Below the pieces are notes generated by a model. The model worked only from the letters and a program-made list of their open reading frames with translations, had not been told where the DNA came from and ran no database searches. Positions 43,071-51,889 of a stretch of DNA of 62,896 bases are shown here, one piece after another; the stretch's first letter is position 1; each line of letters starts with the position of its first letter. The translations under genes and the position numbers were made by a program. Source of the DNA: an uncultured Pelagibacteraceae bacterium (GTDB lineage: Bacteria > Pseudomonadota > Alphaproteobacteria > Pelagibacterales > Pelagibacteraceae); NCBI GenBank assembly GCA_902629285.1, contig CACOQN010000009.1, forward strand, positions 1-62,896, in the 5' to 3' direction.

Positions 43071-44736
43071 TATTATAGCAGCCATAAGTTTATCAGCTGC
43101 AGTGATTATATTATATTCACTTTTCTTTGCACCACCACCGGTAACGAAAGAAAATTTAGCTGAACAAAATAAAACTGAACAAAACTCAGATGCTCCTAGT
43201 TTAGATCAAAAAGAAAATGTAAATGAAATTTCTAGAGAAGATGCTTTGAAAGAAAGTGAAAGAGTTTTATTTGAAAACCAAAGTATTGTTGGATCTATTT
43301 CTTTAAAAGGAGCTGCAATTGATGATCTTACTTTCAAAGAGTACAATGTAAGTCTAGAAAGTGATGAAAAAGTAAAATTTCTTGCACCACGAAGTTCTAA
43401 AGAAGGATACGTAATAGAAAGTGGTTTTATTACCACTGATAAAAATATTGATATTCCAAATGCAGATTCAATTTGGTCAGTTTCTGGAAATAATAAATTA
43501 ACTGATCAATCTACTATAAAACTTAGTTGGACAAATGATCAAGGGATCACTTTTGAGAAAGAAATTGCTTTAGATGATAAATTTTTATTCACAATAAAAC
43601 AAAGAGTTATAAATTCTACAGATAAAAACTATGACTTCTATTCTTACGGTCAAATTATAAGAAATCAGATCCCAGAAGGTATAACTGATTTTTATATTCT
43701 TCATGAAGGTCCGATTGCTACATTAGATGAAGAATTAATTGAGGAAGATTATGACGATATTGAGGAGAAAAAGTTCTCCAGAACTGCACAAAAAGGATGG
43801 CTAGGAATTGGAGATAAATATTACATATCAACACTTATTCCGCCAAGAGAAAAAGAATTCAAAACAACGATGGATTATAAGAACAAGTACAGAATAAACT
43901 TTGTTACAACAGAGCCACTAGAATTGACTGGAAATTCCTCAATTGAGGAAAACTTGCAGGTAATAGTAGCTGCAAAAAGAGTTGATGTAATTGATGGGTA
44001 CGCAGAATCTTTAAAAATTGATAAATTTGATTTAACAATTGACTGGGGCTTTCTATACTTTTTGACTCGTCCCTTGTTCACTGCTCTAGAATATTTCTTT
44101 AAAATATTTGGTAACTACGGACTAGCAATTATTGCTGTTACTGTTTGTATTCGATTGGCGTTTTTTCCTTTAGCTAATTTTTCTTTTAGAAGTATGGCGA
44201 AGATGAAGCAATTACAGCCTGAGATGGTAAGACTTAAAGAGGTACATAAGGATGATAAAATGAAATTGCAGCAAGCGATGATGGCACTTTATAAAAAAGA
44301 AAAAGTAAATCCTATGAGTGGTTGCTTGCCCATCCTCGTCCAGATCCCTGTGTTCTTTGCTTTATATAAGGTTTTATTTGTAACAATAGAAATGCGTCAC
44401 ATGCCTTTTTATGGTTGGATTAAAGACCTCAGCGCCAAGGATCCCACTTCCATATTCAATTTATTTGGATTACTTCCCTACGATGTTCCATCATTCCTGG
44501 TTATTGGAGTTTGGCCCGTCGCTATGGGGGCCAGCATGTGGTTACAACAGAAGTTAAATCCGGCTCCAACAGATCCAATGCAAGCAAAGATATTTATGTT
44601 CTTTCCATTATTCTTAACTGTAATACTTGCTCCCTTCCCAAGTGGATTAGTAATTTATTGGACAATTAACAATATATTGACTATGGGGCAACAGGTTGTG
44701 ATAATGAAACGTACAACAGTTAAAACTGCAACCTAA
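43057..44736 (+). CDS. yidC: Membrane protein insertase YidC
   Basis: A 559-residue YidC/Oxa1 insertase. An N-terminal signal anchor (about 4-23) precedes a large periplasmic domain (about 50-325). The conserved core has [39 protein letters not shown] and [14 protein letters not shown]. Membrane segments follow at about 420, 475 and 510 in the C-terminal half. It inserts inner-membrane proteins, alone or with SecYEG. The start is a TTG (43057) inside the yidD end; [20 protein letters not shown] fits the family N-terminus. The length is typical (548 in E. coli). Confidence 0.97.
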   Translation: METRNIIAAISLSAAVIILYSLFFAPPPVTKENLAEQNKTEQNSDAPSLDQKENVNEISREDALKESERVLFENQSIVGSISLKGAAIDDLTFKEYNVSLESDEKVKFLAPRSSKEGYVIESGFITTDKNIDIPNADSIWSVSGNNKLTDQSTIKLSWTNDQGITFEKEIALDDKFLFTIKQRVINSTDKNYDFYSYGQIIRNQIPEGITDFYILHEGPIATLDEELIEEDYDDIEEKKFSRTAQKGWLGIGDKYYISTLIPPREKEFKTTMDYKNKYRINFVTTEPLELTGNSSIEENLQVIVAAKRVDVIDGYAESLKIDKFDLTIDWGFLYFLTRPLFTALEYFFKIFGNYGLAIIAVTVCIRLAFFPLANFSFRSMAKMKQLQPEMVRLKEVHKDDKMKLQQAMMALYKKEKVNPMSGCLPILVQIPVFFALYKVLFVTIEMRHMPFYGWIKDLSAKDPTSIFNLFGLLPYDVPSFLVIGVWPVAMGASMWLQQKLNPAPTDPMQAKIFMFFPLFLTVILAPFPSGLVIYWTINNILTMGQQVVIMKRTTVKTAT

Positions 44737-44750
44737 TAAAAAAATAATAA

Positions 44751-45599
44751 ATGGATCTAGAAAAAATATTGCCTAAAGATGGGCCGCCAATTAATGAAGT
44801 AACTAAATATATTGAAAAGTACAAAAATGATTTAATAGTAATTAAATATGGTGGAAACGTTTTAATTGATAGAAACGTATTTAATAATTTTATAACTGAT
44901 CTTAGTGTTTTAAATAAATTAGGCCTTGCGACTGTTGTAATTCATGGTGGTGGACCTAGAATCAAAAGAGAGCTAGAAAAATCAAATATTCAATCAAAAT
45001 TTATAAGGGGACTAAGAGTAACTGATAAAAATATTATTAATATTGTTGAATCTGTTTTGATTGATTTTAATGATGATATTGTTAATTCTTTAAAAGACAA
45101 AGGAACCGAAGCGATTTCTATTCACACAAAAAATAATAATATTATAAAAACTATACCAGAAGCAGAAGAACTAGGATTTGTAGGAATACCAAATGAGATT
45201 AATAATGAACAAATACTAAATATAATTAATCAAAATAAAATTCCTATAATTTCACCATTAGGATTAGGTATAGAGAACCAAACTTACAATATTAATGGAG
45301 ATACCGCTGCTATGGCAATAGCAAAATCTTTAAAATCTAGAAGACTTTTATTAATGACTAATGTGGATGGTGTTCTAGACAAAAATAAAAAATTAATAGA
45401 AGAAATTTCTTCATCCGAAGTTTTAGAAATGATTAAAAATGAAACTATAACAGAAGGCATGATACCTAAAATAAATGCTTGTTTAGATGCAGTTAATAAT
45501 GGTGTTACTGCGGTGGGTATAATTAATGGTACAAAACCACATTCATGTTTGTGGGAAATCTTCTCTGACAAGGGTTCAGGGACCCTAATAAGACAATGA
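44751..45599 (+). CDS. argB: Acetylglutamate kinase
   Basis: A 282-residue NAG kinase that phosphorylates N-acetylglutamate in arginine synthesis. Motifs: IKYGGNVLI (about 33), ATVVIHGGGPRIKRELEKSN, NINGDTAAMAIAKSL and LLLMTNVDGVLD. The family length is about 290-300. It follows yidC by 14 bp and overlaps the HAD gene by 4 nt. Arginine feedback is possible but cannot be judged from this sequence. Confidence 0.95.
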   Translation: MDLEKILPKDGPPINEVTKYIEKYKNDLIVIKYGGNVLIDRNVFNNFITDLSVLNKLGLATVVIHGGGPRIKRELEKSNIQSKFIRGLRVTDKNIINIVESVLIDFNDDIVNSLKDKGTEAISIHTKNNNIIKTIPEAEELGFVGIPNEINNEQILNIINQNKIPIISPLGLGIENQTYNINGDTAAMAIAKSLKSRRLLLMTNVDGVLDKNKKLIEEISSSEVLEMIKNETITEGMIPKINACLDAVNNGVTAVGIINGTKPHSCLWEIFSDKGSGTLIRQ

Positions 45600-46267
45600 A
45601 AGAATTAAAAAATATTAAGAATATTTTATTTGATTGTGACGGTGTGTTATATGCCGATCTTGAAGGTGTATTTGGACAGGTCAGTAAAAAAATGACTCAA
45701 TATATATCAAATAAGTTAAATGTGGATTTAAAGGAAGCTAAGGAGCTACAAACAAATTATTTTCATAAATATAATACAAGTCTTAATGGTTTGATGATAC
45801 ATCATGACATTCCGCCAAGAGAATTCTTGGATTATGTTCATGACATTGACTTAGATTTTTTAGAAAAAGATACAGTTTTAAGGGAAGAGTTAGAAAATAT
45901 TAATCTAAAAAAGTATGTATTTACAAACGGAAGTAAAGAGCATGTTAAAAATATCACAACTCAATTAGGCATTGATGACCAATTTGATGGTGTATTTGAC
46001 ATTGTTGATGCTGAATATAGCCCAAAACCTGCTGCAAAGGCATTTGATCTAATGGTTGAGAAGTTTAAAATTGATCCATCCGAAACCCTGTATATTGAGG
46101 ATATCGCAAAAAACTTATCAATAGGAAAAGAAAGAGGAGCAAAAACAGTTTGGTTAATCAATAATGAATACTGGGGCAAAAAAGAGTCTGAGCAAGAATA
46201 TATTGATTACAAAATAGAAAATCTTTCTTTATTTTTAAAAGAAATAAGGTTATTAAAAAACTCATAA
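45596..46267 (+). CDS. HAD-family hydrolase, pyrimidine 5'-nucleotidase-like
   Basis: A 223-residue HAD phosphatase. It has motif I FDCDGVLY (about 12-19), motif II VFTNGSKEHV (about 104), and motif III/IV KPAAKAFDLM and TLYIEDIAKNLSIGKERGA. The layout resembles yeast Sdt1/pyrimidine 5'-nucleotidases, which dephosphorylate UMP/CMP. It sits in the argB-dapD run (ATGA overlap with argB; 4 bp before dapD), a place often held by a HAD gene in SAR11-like genomes. The substrate is not readable. Confidence 0.82.
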   Translation: MKELKNIKNILFDCDGVLYADLEGVFGQVSKKMTQYISNKLNVDLKEAKELQTNYFHKYNTSLNGLMIHHDIPPREFLDYVHDIDLDFLEKDTVLREELENINLKKYVFTNGSKEHVKNITTQLGIDDQFDGVFDIVDAEYSPKPAAKAFDLMVEKFKIDPSETLYIEDIAKNLSIGKERGAKTVWLINNEYWGKKESEQEYIDYKIENLSLFLKEIRLLKNS

Positions 46268-46271
46268 AATT

Positions 46272-47099
46272 ATGAGTATTGAAAAAATTATAAATGAAGC
46301 TTGGGAAAATAAAGACCAAGTAAACCAAAATTCAGATAAATCTTTAAAGGATTCTGTTAATCAAATTATTGATGATTTAGACAGTGGAAAAGTAAGAGTA
46401 GCTGAAAAGATCAATGGTGAATGGGTTACTCATCAACATCTAAAAAAAGCTATCATGTTAAGTTTTCGAATGTATGGAATGGATATCATGGCGGGGCCAT
46501 ATTCAACATGGAGAGATAAAAGTCACTTATTAAAAGGTAAAACTGCTGGCTGGACGAATGAAGATTTTGAAAAAGCTGGGTTCAGAATGGTCCCCAACAC
46601 AGCAGCAAGACGTGGTTCCTTTGTTGCAAAAAATGCTGTTCTTATGCCATGTTATGTAAATATTGGAGCGTACATAGACGAAGGTACTATGATGGATACA
46701 TTTAGTCGTGCAGGAAGTTGTTGTCAGATTGGAAAAAATTGTCATATCTCGGCAGGAACTGGGGTTGGTGGAGTATTAGAACCAGCCCAAGCATTACCAA
46801 CAATTATTGAAGACAATGTTTTCTTAGGAGCAATGTCAGAAGTAGTCGAAGGTGTAATAGTTGGAGAGGGCTCTGTTCTAAGTATGGGAATGTATATTGG
46901 GCAATCAACAAAAATTGTTAATAGAAAAACTGGTGAAATAACTTATGGAAAAATTCCACCTTACTCAGTGGTGGTTCCAGGATCCTTACCAGATAAAAAC
47001 AATCCACAAGCACCATCTTTATATTGTGCGGTAATAATTAAACAAGTTGATGAAAAGACAAGATCAAAAACATCCGTTAATGATCTGTTAAGAGAATAG
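46272..47099 (+). CDS. dapD: Tetrahydrodipicolinate N-succinyltransferase
   Basis: A 275-residue left-handed beta-helix acyltransferase for the succinylase branch of lysine/diaminopimelate synthesis. The N-terminal helical part precedes hexapeptide repeats (from about 100), with FRMVPNTAARRGSFVAKN, CYVNIGAYIDEGTMMDTFS and FLGAMSEVVEGVIVGEGSVL. The length matches E. coli DapD (274). It is 4 bp before dapE on the same strand. Confidence 0.97.
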   Translation: MSIEKIINEAWENKDQVNQNSDKSLKDSVNQIIDDLDSGKVRVAEKINGEWVTHQHLKKAIMLSFRMYGMDIMAGPYSTWRDKSHLLKGKTAGWTNEDFEKAGFRMVPNTAARRGSFVAKNAVLMPCYVNIGAYIDEGTMMDTFSRAGSCCQIGKNCHISAGTGVGGVLEPAQALPTIIEDNVFLGAMSEVVEGVIVGEGSVLSMGMYIGQSTKIVNRKTGEITYGKIPPYSVVVPGSLPDKNNPQAPSLYCAVIIKQVDEKTRSKTSVNDLLRE

Positions 47100-47103
47100 A
47101 TTA

Positions 47104-48246
47104 ATGAAAACTTATAATGAAACAAAATTAGCTCAGGAGCTAATAAGATTTCCTACGATCAAAACAGAAGATAAAGGTATAATGAAATTCTTATCAAAAA
47201 AATTAACTGCTATTGGTTTTAAATGCACATTAATCAAATCAAAAGGAACTGGATCAAAACCTGCTCTTAATCTTTATGCCAGATATGGTAAATCAAAACC
47301 TCACATTATGTATTTAGGTCATACTGATGTTGTTGCAAATCTTGATAATTGGAATTTTCCACCCTTTAAAGCTGTCGTAAGCAAAGGATATCTAATCGGA
47401 AGAGGTGCTCAAGATATGAAAGGTAGCATAGCTTGCTGGATAAGCGCGGTGAGTAATTTTGTAAAATATAATCAATTTAAAGGATCTATTTCCATAATTA
47501 TTTCTGCAGATGAAGAAACAACAGGATATGGATGTCCTGCAGTTATGAAATATTTAAGAAAAAAAGGTGAAAAAATTAATTTTTCTGTAGTTGGAGAACC
47601 ATCTTCAAATAAATCAGTTGGTGATGAAATAAGGATCGGAAGAAGAGGTTCTATGAATGGAGTTATAAGTGTATATGGTAAAAGTGGCCACTCAGCATTT
47701 TACGGCTCTTACATTAATCCTTGTACGGCTTTGGCTAAAATAGTTGCAAAATTAAAAAGTTCTCCTCTAGATAATGGAACTAAATATATGCCACCATCGA
47801 ATCTAGAATTTACTAAAATGAGTGTCGAAAATTTATCAGAAAATGTAGTGCCTCAAACTGCAAGCGCAAAATTTAATGTGAGATTTAATACCAAACACAA
47901 ATCCGCTACTTTAAAGAGAAAACTAAATAAAATAATTAATTTAATTGCAAAAAAACAAAAATGTAGGACTAAAATAGAATACAGAGTAAGTGGTGAGGCT
48001 TTTTATACAGAACTAAATAAAGATGTCCTTATGGTAAAAAATGTTGTCAAAAAGGTAACCGGTCTTTCGGCTAAATTAAACTGCAGAGGTGGAACTAGTG
48101 ATAGTAGGTTTTTAGGATCAATTCCAAGGCTAGAACTTGGTTTAAGAAACAACAGTATTCATCAGGTCAATGAGAAATCATCAATTTCAGATCTAAAAAA
48201 ATTAACTTTAATTTATTCAAATATTTTAAAGAATTACTTTAAGTGA
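47104..48246 (+). CDS. dapE: Succinyl-diaminopimelate desuccinylase
   Basis: A 380-residue M20-family metallohydrolase that removes succinate from N-succinyl-LL-diaminopimelate. Motifs: YLGHTDVV (about 71, metal His), GRGAQDMKGSIACW (metal Asp), and ADEETTGYGC (catalytic Glu). Zinc is bound by these His, Asp and Glu residues. It lies 4 bp after dapD, completing that pathway step. The stop overlaps the next gene's GTG. Confidence 0.94.
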   Translation: MKTYNETKLAQELIRFPTIKTEDKGIMKFLSKKLTAIGFKCTLIKSKGTGSKPALNLYARYGKSKPHIMYLGHTDVVANLDNWNFPPFKAVVSKGYLIGRGAQDMKGSIACWISAVSNFVKYNQFKGSISIIISADEETTGYGCPAVMKYLRKKGEKINFSVVGEPSSNKSVGDEIRIGRRGSMNGVISVYGKSGHSAFYGSYINPCTALAKIVAKLKSSPLDNGTKYMPPSNLEFTKMSVENLSENVVPQTASAKFNVRFNTKHKSATLKRKLNKIINLIAKKQKCRTKIEYRVSGEAFYTELNKDVLMVKNVVKKVTGLSAKLNCRGGTSDSRFLGSIPRLELGLRNNSIHQVNEKSSISDLKKLTLIYSNILKNYFK

Positions 48247-49172
48247 AAACTGGTTTAATTACATCAGATGCATCACAAAATCATGATACAGGTCCCGGTC
48301 ACCCAGAACAAATTGCTAGAGTCTCTGTCATAGTTGAAAATTTTAAAAAACTTAATAATAAAAATATTATATGGAAGAAACCATCTAAAGTTTCAGATGA
48401 AATTCTTTTAACGACACATGAAGCACATTACTTAAATTTAGTAAAAAGTTCTTTTCCAAAAAAAGGTTTTTCTTCACTTGATGGTGATACAATTATTTCA
48501 CCTGGAAGCAAAGACGCAACTTTCGACGCGGTTGGGTCAATAATTACTGCTATTGATGGAGTAGAAAAAAAAGAATTTAGAAATGCTTTTTGTGGTGTCC
48601 GACCACCTGGACATCATAGCTCACAAAATAAGGCTGCTGGTTTTTGCATTTTAAATTCAGTAAGTATCGGTGCAAATTATTTGATAAAACAATATAAATA
48701 TAAGAAAGTTGCAATAATAGATTTTGATGTACATCATGGTAATGGAACACAGGATATTTTTTATGAAAATGAAAATGTTCTTTTTATATCAACTCATCAA
48801 TATCCCTACTACCCTGGAACTGGTTCAGAACAAGAAAAAGGCAAGTTTAACAATATCTTTAATATACCTTTGCCAGCTGGCATAAGCTCAGAAGAATATT
48901 TAAACGTATTTGAACGTGTACTAAAAAGATTAGAAGAGTTTAATCCAGAATTTATATTAATCAGTGCTGGTTTTGACGCCCATGAAGATGATCCTCTGGC
49001 TCAATTTAATTTAAAAACCGAAGATTATTACACTATTACTAAAAGAATAATTGAAGCTTCTAAAAAGTTTTGCAATGGAAGAGTTGTTTCAATTTTAGAA
49101 GGTGGTTATGACTTAAAAGCACTTCGAGATAGCACTAAAAGACATGTGGATGCTCTTTTAGAATTTAATTGA
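48243..49172 (+). CDS. Histone-deacetylase-like amidohydrolase
   Basis: A 309-residue class II-type HDAC-fold protein. Motifs: GPGHPEQIARV, CGVRPPGHHSSQNKAAGFC with the HH pair, and IDFDVHHGNGTQDIFY with zinc ligands D and H. Later motifs are LISAGFDAHEDDPL and SILEGGYDL. Bacterial relatives deacetylate polyamines, lysine side chains or small acyl amides; the substrate is not deducible here. The GTG start overlaps the dapE stop (GTGA). The next gene is a SET-domain methyltransferase. Confidence 0.9.
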   Translation: MKTGLITSDASQNHDTGPGHPEQIARVSVIVENFKKLNNKNIIWKKPSKVSDEILLTTHEAHYLNLVKSSFPKKGFSSLDGDTIISPGSKDATFDAVGSIITAIDGVEKKEFRNAFCGVRPPGHHSSQNKAAGFCILNSVSIGANYLIKQYKYKKVAIIDFDVHHGNGTQDIFYENENVLFISTHQYPYYPGTGSEQEKGKFNNIFNIPLPAGISSEEYLNVFERVLKRLEEFNPEFILISAGFDAHEDDPLAQFNLKTEDYYTITKRIIEASKKFCNGRVVSILEGGYDLKALRDSTKRHVDALLEFN

Positions 49173-49204
49173 TAATTCTCACAAAAACTCTAAATAAAAA
49201 TTTC

Positions 49205-49696
49205 ATGAAATTATATAAAATAAAAAAATCTAGCATTGATAATAAAGGTAGAGGACTTTATGCAACTCGTGATATTAAAGAAGGAACTAAAATAATTGAT
49301 TATGTTGGAAAACTAATAACAAAAAAACAAACACAAGATTCTGATAAATATGACAATAGTAAACCAATATATTTATTTACAATAAACAAAAGATACGACC
49401 TTGATGGTGATTTTCCATGGAACACCGCAGGTTTAATTAATCATTCTTGTGATAATAATTGTGATTATGACGGTAAGGGACTAAAAATTTGGGTTAAAGC
49501 AATCAGAGATATTAAAAAAGGTGAAGAGTTTACATGTGATTATGGATTTGGTTATGACGAAAACTTCAAACAATTTCCTTGTAAATGTAAATCAAAAAAT
49601 TGTTGTGGTTATATTGTAAGAGCTGAATCTAGATGGCGAATAAACAAAAGATTTTCCATGAATAATAAAAAAAAATTAATAAAGAACTCTAAATAA
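49205..49696 (+). CDS. SET-domain protein methyltransferase
   Basis: A 163-residue SET protein. Motifs: NKGRGLYATRDIKEGTKIIDY at the start (shown in part, GRGLYATRDI), GLINHSCDNNCDY (NHS motif, S-adenosylmethionine binding) and GEEFTCDYGF. A post-SET-like cysteine cluster (CKCKSKNCCG, about 137-146) follows, typical of zinc-binding post-SET. It should transfer methyl from S-adenosylmethionine to a protein lysine; the target is unknown. I take ATG 49205 rather than a TTG 36 bp upstream. The 3' end overlaps truA by 21 bp. Confidence 0.88.
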   Translation: MKLYKIKKSSIDNKGRGLYATRDIKEGTKIIDYVGKLITKKQTQDSDKYDNSKPIYLFTINKRYDLDGDFPWNTAGLINHSCDNNCDYDGKGLKIWVKAIRDIKKGEEFTCDYGFGYDENFKQFPCKCKSKNCCGYIVRAESRWRINKRFSMNNKKKLIKNSK

Positions 49697-50416
49697 AAAC
49701 AAACCACATGGTGGAGCTGGTGGTGCACATAATGTTCTTTTTTTTAACTTAAATCTGCTTTCAAATGTTTTTAAATCCCATTTTTTTTCTCCTAAATATT
49801 TCAAACAACCAACCATAGATCTAACCTGGTGTTGTAAAAACGATTGAGAGCTGAATTCAAATTCAATTTTATTTTTTTTTGATTTAATTTTTATTGATTT
49901 AATAGTTTTAATTGGACTATTTGCATTACAACTTGAGGATCTAAAAGTTGAATAATCATTTGTCCCCAATAATTTTTTTGCACCCTTTTTCATTAAATCT
50001 AAATTTAATTGCTTTTGAACATGCCATGCTCTATCTTTTTCAATTATGGGTTGGCTTATTTGATTAAAAATAAAATATTTATAAACCCTTTGTTTTGCTG
50101 AAAATCTCGCATGAAATTTATCGTCTCTTTTTTTTATATTTTTTACTGCAATATCTTTTAAATTTAGAAAATGATTAATAGATTTTAAAAATTTTATTTT
50201 ATTTGTTATGTTATATGTACAATCGAAATGTGCTGATTGCTCAAATGCATGGACACCTGCATCCGTTCTTCCTTGTCCGTGTAAAACAATTTTTTCTTTT
50301 AATAATTTTGATAATTTGTCTTGAATTAATCCCTGAATAGTTGGACCTTTTTTTTGAATTTGCCATCCTTTGAAATTTGTCCCTACATACTCTATAAATA
50401 TTTGGTATCTATTCAT
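49676..50416 (-). CDS. truA: tRNA pseudouridine(38-40) synthase
   Basis: A 246-residue TruA that makes pseudouridine at 38-40 of the tRNA anticodon arm. The catalytic Asp lies in HGQGRTDAGVHAFEQ (about 55), with FHARFSAKQRVYKYFI and QSFLQHQVRSMVGCL following. Its ATG overlaps the fmt stop by one base (TAATG), so def-fmt-truA is an operon on the minus strand. It converges on the SET gene. Confidence 0.95.
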   Translation of the reverse strand: MNRYQIFIEYVGTNFKGWQIQKKGPTIQGLIQDKLSKLLKEKIVLHGQGRTDAGVHAFEQSAHFDCTYNITNKIKFLKSINHFLNLKDIAVKNIKKRDDKFHARFSAKQRVYKYFIFNQISQPIIEKDRAWHVQKQLNLDLMKKGAKKLLGTNDYSTFRSSSCNANSPIKTIKSIKIKSKKNKIEFEFSSQSFLQHQVRSMVGCLKYLGEKKWDLKTFESRFKLKKRTLCAPPAPPCGLFLFRVLY

Positions 50417-51339
50417 TATAAAGATGAACCCTTTTTAATTTGTGTTCCTAAGACAAATTCACCAATACTTTGAGGTTTTTTTCCTTGTCTTTGTATTTCT
50501 TTAATCTTTATTGATTTTTTATCTCCACAGGAGATTTCTAAATAATCAGATAAAACCTCACCTGGATTTCCTTGTGCTTGACCAATTTCTGCTCTTAATA
50601 TTTTATACCTCTCCCCATTAAACATAAAATAAGCTCCAGGAACTGGATAAAGTCCATTTATTTTACCAATTATAATTTTAGCATTATCTTTCCAATTTAT
50701 TTGTCCCTCTAATTTTTGAATTTTTGAGGCATAGGTGGCAGATAAATGATCTTGTTCTATAAAGTTGGCCTTATCCTCATATATGTCATCTATATTATCC
50801 AAAATTTTCTCTGCAGCTAAACTTGAGAGCTTTTCACTGATATTTTCGGCATTTAAATTATTTTCTAAATTAATTTTATAAGTGTTGCATACCGGTCCTG
50901 TATCCAGTTGCTCGCGTATCTTCATGATACTAATCCCTGTCTCTTTATCTAAGTTCATAATTGATCTTTGAATTGGAGCGGCACCTCTCCACTTTGGAAG
51001 AATAGATGCGTGTATATTAATAAATCCTTTTTTTGTTAATTTTAAAAATTCTTTGGGGATAATTTGACCATAAGCAACTACAATTGCTAAATCTGCATCT
51101 AGTGATTTAAAATATTCTAATTCCTCTTTATTTTCTTTTAAAGAACTTGGAGATCTAAATTCTAAATTTAGAGTTTCTGAAATTTTTTGTATAGGAGATT
51201 TATTAATTTTTTGACCTCTGTGTGATTTTTGTGGAGGTTGAGTGTATACACATTCAATTGGATATCCATTTTGATATAAAGATTTTAGTATAGGAACAGA
51301 AAACATTGGAGTTCCCATAAACACAATCTTTTTAGCCAT
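50416..51339 (-). CDS. fmt: Methionyl-tRNA formyltransferase
   Basis: A 307-residue enzyme that formylates Met-tRNA-fMet using 10-formyl-THF. Motifs: VFMGTPMFSVPILKSLY at the start, GQIIPKEFLKL, NIHASILPKWRGAAPIQRSI (catalytic region with Asn and His), and EQLDTGPV. The C-terminal OB-like domain is present (GQINWKDNA onward). It is 2 bp after def on the same strand, as expected for a paired formylation/deformylation cycle. Confidence 0.96.
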   Translation of the reverse strand: MAKKIVFMGTPMFSVPILKSLYQNGYPIECVYTQPPQKSHRGQKINKSPIQKISETLNLEFRSPSSLKENKEELEYFKSLDADLAIVVAYGQIIPKEFLKLTKKGFINIHASILPKWRGAAPIQRSIMNLDKETGISIMKIREQLDTGPVCNTYKINLENNLNAENISEKLSSLAAEKILDNIDDIYEDKANFIEQDHLSATYASKIQKLEGQINWKDNAKIIIGKINGLYPVPGAYFMFNGERYKILRAEIGQAQGNPGEVLSDYLEISCGDKKSIKIKEIQRQGKKPQSIGEFVLGTQIKKGSSL

Positions 51340-51341
51340 AA

Positions 51342-51866
51342 CTAAACTATTACTCTATCAGGATATTTTTTATTTTTTGAAATTTTTTTTATTATTATAT
51401 CTCTTTTCAATTTAGTTAAATGATCAATAATAAGTTTTCCATCTAAATGGTTAATTTCGTGCTGAAGACAGGTTGACAACAAACCATCACACGTAATGTT
51501 TTTTAATTTTCCATCTAGATTAATATATTCAACCTCACAAATTTTAGGTCTTTCTATCTCAATAAAAGTATCTGGTATAGACAAACATCCTTCCTCATAT
51601 ACAGATTTTTCATCACTAATTTTTTTTATTACTGGATTGATAAAACACAGTGGATTCTTTTCCTCTTCATTTGTTGAGACATCAATAACCAAAATTCTTT
51701 TTAGAATTCCAACTTGAACTGCTGCAAGTCCGATACCTTTTGAATTATACATAGTTTCAAATAAATCATTAACTAGTTTTTTCTCACTTTCTCCAACATT
51801 TTCTATAGGATCTGAAATTTTTTTCAAAACCTCATTTGGTACAGTGATAATTGGTTTTATAGTCAT
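51342..51866 (-). CDS. def: Peptide deformylase
   Basis: A 174-residue metallopeptidase that removes formyl from the N-terminal Met. All three family motifs are present: GIGLAAVQVG (about 44), EGCLSIP (about 95, Cys metal ligand) and QHEINHLDG (about 137, HExxH type). It is the first of def-fmt-truA, 23 bp downstream of a secreted-protein gene. Confidence 0.97.
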   Translation of the reverse strand: MTIKPIITVPNEVLKKISDPIENVGESEKKLVNDLFETMYNSKGIGLAAVQVGILKRILVIDVSTNEEEKNPLCFINPVIKKISDEKSVYEEGCLSIPDTFIEIERPKICEVEYINLDGKLKNITCDGLLSTCLQHEINHLDGKLIIDHLTKLKRDIIIKKISKNKKYPDRVIV

Positions 51867-51889
51867 GTAAAAGATAGATAAACTAATTT

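Noticed and set aside
49169..49204. TTG start of the SET gene at 49169
   Set aside because: It would begin with an N-terminus unlike SET proteins; the ATG at 49205 starts just before the conserved block.
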